From an uncultured Gardnerella sp. (GTDB taxonomy: Bacteria; Actinomycetota; Actinomycetes; Actinomycetales; Bifidobacteriaceae): 11,333 nucleotides of DNA. Under the pieces are notes generated by a model. That model was not told where the DNA came from. It saw only the letters and a program-made list of their open reading frames with translations, and made no database searches. Of the stretch, positions 5,949 through 11,333 are shown one piece after another (position 1 is the first letter of the stretch; every line of letters starts with the position of its first letter). The position numbers and the translations under genes were made by a program. The DNA lies in the NCBI GenBank assembly GCA_947254595.1, contig CAMYED010000037.1:1-11333 (forward strand), in the 5' to 3' direction.

Positions 5949-7052
5949 ATGAGGGTATACCTATTTATTGCAGCAATTGCAGGTGGAGCAACGTGGTTGA
6001 TTACGCCGCTTGTGCGCCATCTTGCGATTCAAGTGGGAGCCGTCGGCAAAGTTCGCGCGCGCGACGTGCACACGATTCCGACCCCTCGCATGGGCGGGGT
6101 GGGTATGCTTTTTGGTTTCGCAGTCGCCATGGCTTTCGCAAGCTCAATGCCCTTTATTTCCGGGCTTTTTGCAGGCACGCATCAGCCGTGGGTGGTGCTC
6201 GCCGGAGCAGTCATGATATGCCTGCTTGGGGTATGTGACGACATTTGGGATTTAGATTGGATGCTTAAACTTGCCGGTCAGCTGCTTATAGCCGTGTTCG
6301 TTGCGTGGGGAGGGTTGCAAATCGTAACTTTGCCGCTTGGCTCCCTCGTAACGGCATCGCCAAGCGTATCAATCGCAATAACTGCCATACTTATTGTGGC
6401 CTCAATTAACGCAGTAAATTTTGTAGACGGATTAGACGGCTTGGCTTCCGGAATCGTTGCAATCGGCGGAATCGCCTTCGCAACCTACTCCTACATGCTC
6501 GCGCGCACGTCGCCATCCTACGCATCAATGGCAACTCTTATTGACGTTGCAATGGTGGGAATGTGCGTCGGCTTTATTTTGCACAACTGGCATCCTGCGA
6601 AACTTTTTATGGGCGATTCCGGCTCCATGCTAATCGGCTACTTAATTACTTGCGCGTCGATTATTATGACCGGCCATTTGGATCCGTCCGCCGTGCATAC
6701 CAGTATTTATTTGCCTGTATTTATGCCGATTTTGCTGCCGATTCTTGTGCTGTTTTTGCCGGTTCTTGATATGTGTTTGGCGATTACGCGGCGTGTTGCT
6801 AAGGGGCAGTCGCCAATGCATCCGGATCGCATGCACTTGCATCATCGCATGCTGCGCATCGGGCATTCTGTGCAGGGTGCTGTGCTGATTTTGTGGGGAT
6901 GGGCGGCGCTGATTGCGTTTGGCTCTATTATGATTCTGTTCTTTAAAGCTGTGTACGTTTTGATTGGCATGATTATTGCTGCTGCGCTGCTTACGGTGCT
7001 AACAATGCTTCCGTACTTGCGCCGCCGCCTGCCCGAACTTCGCAATTCGTAG
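5949..7052 (+). CDS. wecA: WecA/Rfe/TagO-type undecaprenyl-phosphate sugar-1-phosphate transferase
   Basis: Integral membrane enzyme of the MraY/WecA superfamily that moves a sugar phosphate (in WecA, GlcNAc-1-P) from a UDP-sugar to polyprenyl phosphate, starting lipid-linked cell-surface glycan synthesis. Visible: roughly ten or eleven hydrophobic segments; TPRMGG near 42-47; the Mg-binding DDIWD at 97-101; NAVNFVDGLDGLASG at 154-168; the cytoplasmic NWHPAKLFMGDSGS loop; and HPDRMHLHHR at 291-300, the His-rich loop that marks the WecA/TagO group rather than MraY. Length of 367 residues is normal. The sugar specificity cannot be read from sequence. The ATG at 5949 has only a weak purine stretch (GAAAGA, 5935-5940) as ribosome binding site. 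guaB follows after 52 bp. Confidence 0.92.
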   Translation: MRVYLFIAAIAGGATWLITPLVRHLAIQVGAVGKVRARDVHTIPTPRMGGVGMLFGFAVAMAFASSMPFISGLFAGTHQPWVVLAGAVMICLLGVCDDIWDLDWMLKLAGQLLIAVFVAWGGLQIVTLPLGSLVTASPSVSIAITAILIVASINAVNFVDGLDGLASGIVAIGGIAFATYSYMLARTSPSYASMATLIDVAMVGMCVGFILHNWHPAKLFMGDSGSMLIGYLITCASIIMTGHLDPSAVHTSIYLPVFMPILLPILVLFLPVLDMCLAITRRVAKGQSPMHPDRMHLHHRMLRIGHSVQGAVLILWGWAALIAFGSIMILFFKAVYVLIGMIIAAALLTVLTMLPYLRRRLPELRNS

Positions 7053-7092
7053 CGTTTTGTGGTGCGTTTCGGCAAACGTCATAGCAAAAACG
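7053..7092. other. nested inverted repeats between wecA and guaB
   Basis: An inner CGTTT (7065-7069) pairs with AAACG (7074-7078) around a CGGC tetraloop. An outer CGTTTTG (7053-7059) pairs with CAAAAACG (7085-7092) with one unpaired A. No T-run follows, so it is a poor terminator. It lies directly upstream of the candidate guaB -10 box and could be an operator or a DNA/RNA hairpin. Function unknown. Confidence 0.45.
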
Positions 7093-7098
7093 TATAGT
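7093..7098 (+). promoter_or_regulatory. candidate -10 box for a leaderless guaB mRNA
   Basis: TATAGT matches the actinobacterial TANNNT -10 consensus and ends six bases before the guaB ATG at 7105. This puts the expected transcription start on or within a base or two of the start codon. No Shine-Dalgarno lies in the gap (AAGCCT). A -35 is not obvious: TTTCGG/TTCGGC near 7067-7073 is 19-20 bp away. Confidence 0.45.
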
Positions 7099-7104
7099 AA
7101 GCCT

Positions 7105-8649
7105 ATGGCTACAACTGATATTAACACGGAATCCGTGTATTCTCCTGTTCCACCAATTTTCGAGAAGCTCGGTCTCGCTTATGACGACGTGCTTTTGCTT
7201 CCAAACGAAACTGATGTTATTCCGTCCGAAGTGGACACTTCCACTCATCTGACTCGCGAAATTACCATGAAAGTGCCGGCTATTTCGGCAGCTATGGATA
7301 CTGTTACCGAGTCCGATATGGCTATTGCCATGGCGCGTAACGGTGGTATTGGCGTACTTCACCGCAATCTTTCTATTGATGATCAAGCTGCGCAGGTTGA
7401 TATTGTTAAGCGCAGCGAGTCGGGCATGATTACCGACCCACTTACTGTTCACCCAGACGCAACGCTCGCAGATTTAGATAAATTGTGCGGGCGTTTCCAT
7501 ATTTCTGGCTTGCCGGTAGTAGATAGCGAAAATCGTTTAGTTGGTATTATTACCAACCGCGATATGCGTTTTATTGCTTCCGAAGATTACGATCGCTTGA
7601 AAGTTAAGGACGTGATGACGCGCGAAAATCTCGTCACTGGTCCTTCTAATATTTCTAAGGAAGATGCTCACCGCTTGCTTGCGGATAACAAGATTGAAAA
7701 GTTACCTTTGGTTGATGCCGAAGGTAAGCTTACAGGCTTGATTACTGTTAAGGACTTTGTAAAGACTGAGCAGTATCCGGATGCTACTAAGGATGATCAG
7801 GGCCGCTTGCGCGTGGCTGCTGGCATTGGTTTCCTTGGGGATGCTTGGCAGCGTGCGTGCGCGCTTATGGAAGCTGGTGTAGACGTTCTTGTGGTTGATA
7901 CCGCAAACGGTGAAGCTCGCTTAGCTCTCGACATGATTCGCCGCATTAAGGCAGATAAAGCCTTTGACGGCGTGCAGATTATTGGCGGAAATATTGCAAC
8001 TCGCCAAGGCGCACAAGCTATGATTGATGCCGGCGTTGACGCTGTAAAGGTTGGCGTTGGCCCAGGCTCTATTTGCACTACGCGCGTTGTTGCAGGCGTT
8101 GGTGTGCCTCAGCTTACTGCAGTTTACGACGCGGCTCAGGCTTGCAAGGCTGCTGGAATTCCATGCATTGCAGACGGTGGTATTCACTATTCCGGCGATA
8201 TTGCTAAGGCTTTGGTTGCAGGCGCGGACACCGTTATGCTCGGCGGCACTTTAGCTGGCTGCGAGGAAGCTCCAGGCGAAAAGGTTCTTCTTCACGGCAA
8301 GCAGTACAAGCTTTACCGCGGCATGGGCTCGCTTGGTGCAATGGCTCCTCGTGGTAAGAAGTCTTATTCGAAGGATCGCTACTTCCAGGCAGACGTTACC
8401 AGCTCCGACAAGGTGGTTCCAGAAGGCGTTGAAGGCGAAGTGCCATATCGCGGTCCGCTTAACGCTGTGCTTTACCAGCTTCTCGGCGGTTTGCACCAGT
8501 CCATGTTCTACGTTGGTGCGCACAATATTAAGGAAATGCAGGAGCGTGGCCGCTTTATTCGTATTACGGATGCTGGCCTTCGCGAATCTCATCCTCACGA
8601 TATTGTGATGACTGCAGAAGCGCCAAACTACAGCGGTTTCCACAACTAA
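7105..8649 (+). CDS. guaB: inosine-5'-monophosphate dehydrogenase
   Basis: Catalyses the NAD-dependent oxidation of IMP to XMP, the committed step of GMP synthesis. The 514-residue product has the full architecture. The N-terminal part of the (beta/alpha)8 barrel has LAYDDVLLLP. Two CBS domains, the regulatory nucleotide-binding Bateman module, lie at about 108-155 and 171-222. The catalytic loop GPGSICTTR has its nucleophilic Cys at residue 324, followed by ADGGIHYSGDIAKAL and the flap region YRGMGSLGAM. The ATG at 7105 is chosen because the protein then begins MATTDIN and soon reaches the conserved PPIFEKLGLAYDD block; an upstream TTG at 7057 would add 16 unlikely residues. There is no Shine-Dalgarno, but a -10-like box is six bases upstream. 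A strong terminator follows. Confidence 0.97.
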   Translation: MATTDINTESVYSPVPPIFEKLGLAYDDVLLLPNETDVIPSEVDTSTHLTREITMKVPAISAAMDTVTESDMAIAMARNGGIGVLHRNLSIDDQAAQVDIVKRSESGMITDPLTVHPDATLADLDKLCGRFHISGLPVVDSENRLVGIITNRDMRFIASEDYDRLKVKDVMTRENLVTGPSNISKEDAHRLLADNKIEKLPLVDAEGKLTGLITVKDFVKTEQYPDATKDDQGRLRVAAGIGFLGDAWQRACALMEAGVDVLVVDTANGEARLALDMIRRIKADKAFDGVQIIGGNIATRQGAQAMIDAGVDAVKVGVGPGSICTTRVVAGVGVPQLTAVYDAAQACKAAGIPCIADGGIHYSGDIAKALVAGADTVMLGGTLAGCEEAPGEKVLLHGKQYKLYRGMGSLGAMAPRGKKSYSKDRYFQADVTSSDKVVPEGVEGEVPYRGPLNAVLYQLLGGLHQSMFYVGAHNIKEMQERGRFIRITDAGLRESHPHDIVMTAEAPNYSGFHN

Positions 8650-8703
8650 ATCGCGTGATGCGCAAGTTGCGTGTATAAATTGCGTATAAATCGCAACTAA
8701 TTT
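8644..8703 (+). repeat. weak duplication of the guaB stop region
   Basis: AACTAA, the last codon and stop of guaB (8644-8649), recurs in frame at 8695-8700 within GCAACTAA. Between them TTGCGTGTATAAA (8667-8679) is followed by TTGCGTATAAA (8680-8690). A TGA at 8656 is also in frame. The pattern is more degenerate than at prfA, tsaC or orn and could be chance. Confidence 0.35.
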
Positions 8704-8758
8704 AAACGGCGAAAAGTTAAGCAAGTTATCTACAACTTGCCTGCTTTTCGTCGTTTTT
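8704..8758 (+). terminator. rho-independent terminator of guaB
   Basis: The left arm AACGGCGAAAAG (8705-8716) pairs with CTTTTCGTCGTT (8744-8755), with one G-T wobble. Inside it GCAAGTT (8721-8727) pairs with AACTTGC (8734-8740) around a six-base loop, with a small asymmetric internal loop between the helices. TTTTT (8754-8758) follows. This is the strongest terminator in the window and separates guaB from orn. Confidence 0.9.
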
Positions 8759-8766
8759 AATACGCG

Positions 8767-8782
8767 CTTCGTCGGTACGAAG
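8767..8782. other. small hairpin upstream of orn
   Basis: CTTCGT (8767-8772) and ACGAAG (8777-8782) are perfect complements around CGGT, nine bases after the guaB terminator and 45 bp before orn. No T-run follows. It may be part of the orn 5' untranslated region or an operator. I see no convincing -35/-10 pair nearby. Confidence 0.4.
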
Positions 8783-8827
8783 ATGTAGGCTGATGGGTTC
8801 GAAAAAAATATTAGGAAAGGAACGAAA

Positions 8828-9535
8828 ATGGCTGAAGCTAAGGAAGATCTTACTTTTACGCCGGAAGAGTCGCGTTTAATTTGGATTGATTGCGAGATGA
8901 CGGGACTTGATATTTTCCACGACGAATTATGCGAAGTATCTGTAGTTCCAACCGACTTTAATCTGAAAGTTTTGGACGACGGAATTGATTTAGTGATTAA
9001 GCCAAGCGAAGCTGCTGTGGCTCACATGAACGATTTTGTGCGCAATATGCACACTTCTTCTGGGCTTGTTGACGAGTGGAATAAGAACGGTTTGCCGTTA
9101 GAAGAAGCGCAAAAGCAGGTAGTTGAGTACGTAAAGCGCTTCCTGCCGGCTCGCGGAAAAGCGCATCTTGCTGGAAACTCAGTTGGCTCCGACAAAAAAT
9201 TCCTCGACCGTTACATGCCAGATTTAATGGCAAATCTACACTACCGCGTAATCGACGTAAGCACGTTGAAGGAAATTTCGCGCAGACTTTACCCGGACGT
9301 TTACCGCAATAAGCCAGCAAAACACGGCGGCCACCGTGCGCTCGCGGATATTATTGAGTCGATTGACGAGCTTCGTTACTACCGTGACATGATGTTCGTT
9401 CCAGCTCCAGGCCCAAGCGAAGCACAGGCAAAAGCCGGCGCGCAGCATATTGAAAGCACGAGCTTGCTTCGTGACTACGAACGCCGCGGAGAAGCGCTAG
9501 AAGACGTAAATTCCGCAGAAAAGCGCGACTATTAA
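8828..9535 (+). CDS. orn: oligoribonuclease (3'-5' exoribonuclease, DEDDh family)
   Basis: Degrades the short RNA products of RNA decay, chiefly dinucleotides including pGpG, to mononucleotides in the cytoplasm. The exonuclease motifs are intact: Exo I WIDCEMTGL with D21 and E23; Exo II AGNSVGSDKKFL with D122; Exo III HGGHRALADI with H169 and D174. YRVIDVSTLKE is also typical. It is 235 residues, longer than the ~180-200 of many homologues because of a charged C-terminal tail (from about 205) ending AEKRDY. AAGGA (8817-8821) sits six bases before the ATG. The gene starts after the guaB terminator, so it needs its own promoter. The PIF1-like helicase follows after 66 bp with no terminator and may be cotranscribed. 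The last codons are duplicated after the stop. Confidence 0.96.
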   Translation: MAEAKEDLTFTPEESRLIWIDCEMTGLDIFHDELCEVSVVPTDFNLKVLDDGIDLVIKPSEAAVAHMNDFVRNMHTSSGLVDEWNKNGLPLEEAQKQVVEYVKRFLPARGKAHLAGNSVGSDKKFLDRYMPDLMANLHYRVIDVSTLKEISRRLYPDVYRNKPAKHGGHRALADIIESIDELRYYRDMMFVPAPGPSEAQAKAGAQHIESTSLLRDYERRGEALEDVNSAEKRDY

Positions 9536-9589
9536 ACAAAGCGCGACTACTAAACGTATTAAAAGTATTAAACGCAATAGCGCAAATAA
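9520..9589 (+). repeat. 18-bp duplication of the orn end plus 9-bp periodic stops
   Basis: AAAGCGCGACTATTAAAC (9520-9537), which contains the last orn codons and TAA, is repeated with a single change at 9538-9555. GTATTAAAA (9556-9564) and GTATTAAAC (9565-9573) then follow. In the orn frame, stops occur at 9533, 9551, 9560, 9569, 9578 (TAG) and 9587, so six stops fall at 18- and then 9-base spacing. The last overlaps the start of the AAAGG ribosome binding site of the next gene. Confidence 0.92.
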
Positions 9590-9601
9590 AAGGTACTGCC
9601 A

Positions 9602-11059
9602 ATGAAGCAATCCGAAGCCTTAACCATAATCGACGCTGGCGCGAGCGCGTTCATTACCGGCGCTCCGGGTGCAGGTAAAACCTACGTATTAAACGCTGCT
9701 ATTCGCGCTATGCGAAAAAACGGTTTAAGCGTGGCTGTAACGGCTTCTACCGGAATCGCAGCAACGCATTTGAACGGTCAAACAATTCACTCTTGGAGTG
9801 GAGTCGGAGTTGCAAACGCGCTTACGGATACGCTTCTTAAAACCATTAGAGCTAGGCGAGGAAAGCGCATAAAAGCCACGGACGTGCTTGTGTTGGACGA
9901 AGTTTCAATGATTCACGCGTGGCTTTTTGACATGGTTGACGAAGTATGCCGGAAGGTGCGCAAAAATCCCGCTCCTTTCGGCGGGCTTCAAGTAGTTATT
10001 TCAGGCGACTTTTTCCAACTTCCGCCTGTTAGCACTTCTATGCGAAATCGCGACGTGTTCGAGCCGAGCCAAGAATTTATTGAGTCGCGCGAAAAGTATG
10101 CTGCTGCCGGCAAAAATCCGGAAGGATATATTACAGAATCTTTCGCATGGGACGCTTTGAAGCCGACTGTGTGCTACTTAACTGAGCAGCATCGTCAGGA
10201 CGACGGAAAGTTGCTTGAAGTTTTAACGGATATTCGCTGCGGTTGCGTAAGTGACGACGATAAGCAAGTGCTTTCCAGCCGCCTTGGTGAGTATCCGGAA
10301 GCCGACGAAGTTGCAGTGCATCTTTTTCCAACGAATGCGCAAGCTGACGGATTAAATAATATGCAGCTTGCTGGAATTGATGCAGAGCCTCACGAGTTCG
10401 TAGCAACAGAAGCTGGGCCTAAAAATCTTGTTGACCGCTTAAAGAAGAATATGCTTGCGCCGGAGCGTTTAGTTTTGAAGGCTGGAGCTGCTGTGATGGC
10501 GTTGCGAAACGATCAGGATAAGCAGTACGTAAACGGCTCGGTTGGGCGCGTGTTGCGTTTTGCGCCTGAATCTAAAGGCGGATGGCCGATTGTCGAGTTT
10601 GAAAATGGCAATATCGTAACTCTTAAACCTGCCGCGTGGGAAATGACGGACGGCGAAACTGTGCTTGCTAGCGTAAATCAAGTGCCGCTTCGGTGCGCGT
10701 GGGGAATTACGATTCATAAGTCGCAAGGTATGACGCTTGATGCGGCGGTAATGGATTTGCGTAGAACTTTCGCGCCTGGAATGGGTTACGTGGCGCTTTC
10801 GCGCGTGGAAAATCTGGGCGGGCTTTATTTGGAAGGTATTAACGAGCGCGCGTTTAGCGTTTCTGCGGATGCTGTGCTGCTTGATGGATCCTTGCGTGAG
10901 GCTTCAAGGCGCGCGAGTGAGCTGCTTGCTAACGGCGGCGCGGCTGCGTTTGTTGCTAAAAAAGCAGATGGTGATTCTGCGGATCAGCAGGAGTTTGATA
11001 TTTTTTGCTCTGATGATTACGCAGGCAATGAAGAATTTTCCTTCGATGACGAGTTTTAG
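9602..11059 (+). CDS. PIF1-family superfamily 1B DNA helicase
   Basis: ATP-dependent 5'-3' helicase of the PIF1/RecD2-like group; in other organisms these unwind forked DNA, G-quadruplexes and RNA-DNA hybrids. The helicase motifs are in order: Walker A GAPGAGKT (residues 20-27), motif Ia ASTGIAA, Walker B LDEVSM (98-103), motif III GDFFQLPP (135-142), TEQHRQ (motif IV region), TIHKSQGMTLD (370-380) and motif VI GYVALSRV (395-402) with the arginine finger. Length is 485 residues, a compact bacterial form with no extra C-terminal domain. The end is a low-complexity acidic tail that closes FSFDDEF. AAAGG (9589-9593) is eight bases upstream of the ATG. A hairpin-bearing tandem repeat starts 13 bp after the stop and may act as its 3' end. 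Confidence 0.93.
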   Translation: MKQSEALTIIDAGASAFITGAPGAGKTYVLNAAIRAMRKNGLSVAVTASTGIAATHLNGQTIHSWSGVGVANALTDTLLKTIRARRGKRIKATDVLVLDEVSMIHAWLFDMVDEVCRKVRKNPAPFGGLQVVISGDFFQLPPVSTSMRNRDVFEPSQEFIESREKYAAAGKNPEGYITESFAWDALKPTVCYLTEQHRQDDGKLLEVLTDIRCGCVSDDDKQVLSSRLGEYPEADEVAVHLFPTNAQADGLNNMQLAGIDAEPHEFVATEAGPKNLVDRLKKNMLAPERLVLKAGAAVMALRNDQDKQYVNGSVGRVLRFAPESKGGWPIVEFENGNIVTLKPAAWEMTDGETVLASVNQVPLRCAWGITIHKSQGMTLDAAVMDLRRTFAPGMGYVALSRVENLGGLYLEGINERAFSVSADAVLLDGSLREASRRASELLANGGAAAFVAKKADGDSADQQEFDIFCSDDYAGNEEFSFDDEF

Positions 11060-11072
11060 TGCGATTTTTTGT

Positions 11073-11270
11073 GGAACATTTGCCGGGAATATACACGGCG
11101 TTTGTTGCTGTTTTTGCGTATTTGTGGAACATTTGCTGGGAATATACACGGCGTTTGTTGCTGTTTTTGCGTATTTGGGAAACATTTGCCGGAGATTTTC
11201 CGGCATTTGTAGCTGAATTTGCGTAATTATGGAACATTTGCCGGAAATTTACCTGGCATTTGTAGCTGCG
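11073..11270 (+). repeat. four 52-53 bp tandem units, each with a conserved hairpin
   Basis: Units begin at 11073, 11126, 11179 and 11231 with GGAACATTTGC or a near match. Units 1 and 2 differ by about two bases; 3 and 4 are more diverged, and unit 4 loses similarity after about 11270. Each contains ACA..TGCCGG-type and CCGGCA..TGT-type arms that can fold: 11081-11085 with 11096-11100, 11134-11138 with 11149-11153, 11187-11192 with 11200-11205, and 11239-11244 with 11253-11258. Loops are 7-10 nt. Units 1 and 2 carry a TTTTT run about 10 bases after the hairpin. There is no CRISPR-like repeat/spacer alternation. Open frames on either strand follow the repeat and look spurious. Confidence 0.88.
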
Positions 11271-11333
11271 CTCGATTGTTTGTTGATGCGCGTAAACAAG
11301 TGTTTATGTCCTCATGCGCAAATAGATTGGAAC
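11271..11333. other. intergenic tail with no recognised gene
   Basis: This stretch after the fourth repeat unit has a short AAACA/TGTTT inverted repeat (11294-11305) and two ATGCGC words. The last five bases, GGAAC, match the start of the 53-bp unit, so another copy could begin at the window edge. I see no gene in it. Confidence 0.4.

Noticed and set aside
7057..7104. TTG extension of guaB
   Set aside because: The added 16 residues are not GuaB-like, and the ATG at 7105 gives the expected N-terminus.
8785..8812. Possible tRNA T-arm (GGTTCGA near 8796)
   Set aside because: No acceptor, D-arm or anticodon-arm pairing and no CCA-like end around it. The match is a chance heptamer.
10904..11237. 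Antisense open frames across the 53-bp repeats
   Set aside because: They are mostly the repeat read in different frames, plus the complement of the PIF1 end, with no ribosome binding site or recognisable fold.
11073..11333. CRISPR array
   Set aside because: Whole 53-bp units are repeated, with no short constant repeat alternating with unique spacers, and no cas genes are in the window.

Overview
The window looks like a chromosomal stretch of a low-GC member of the Bifidobacteriaceae, most likely Gardnerella or a close relative. This is inferred from the actinobacterial housekeeping set rpmE-prfA-prmC-tsaC-wecA, the GuaB N-terminus, an LAxTG-type sorting signal and the moderate GC content. 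It was not confirmed by any search. All supported genes are on the + strand.

Layout. (1) 1-2614: the 3' part of a large sortase-anchored surface protein. It has an N-terminal PGTQ microsatellite, beta-rich repeat modules, a Rib-like module, an inserted block of three helical repeats, a Pro/Glu/Gln stalk and an LARTG anchor. (2) 2717-5821: a translation block. It encodes ribosomal protein L31, release factor 1, PrmC (which methylates the GGQ glutamine of RF1) and the tRNA t6A enzyme TsaC/Sua5. prmC and tsaC overlap by 8 bp. A long-looped terminator-like hairpin separates rpmE from prfA. (3) 5949-7052: a WecA/Rfe-type polyprenyl-phosphate sugar-phosphate transferase. (4) 7105-8649: guaB (IMP dehydrogenase), possibly leaderless, closed by a strong terminator. 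(5) 8828-11059: orn (oligoribonuclease) and a PIF1-family helicase. (6) 11073-11270: four 52-53 bp tandem units, each able to form the same hairpin, followed by about 60 bp in which I see no gene.

The core genes are ordinary. The unusual content lies between and inside them. The 3' ends of prfA, tsaC and orn, and weakly guaB, run into degenerate tandem copies of their own last codons plus stop codon. This produces arrays of extra stops, in frame for tsaC and orn. Short in-frame microsatellites also occur inside coding regions (PGTQ and STA in the surface protein, NAQN in TsaC). The surface protein appears to carry foreign segments, one Ser/Thr/Ala-rich and one helical-repeat, at the same loop of two beta modules. 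The terminal 53-bp array shows variation compatible with G-U wobble on one strand only, which suggests a transcribed structured RNA.
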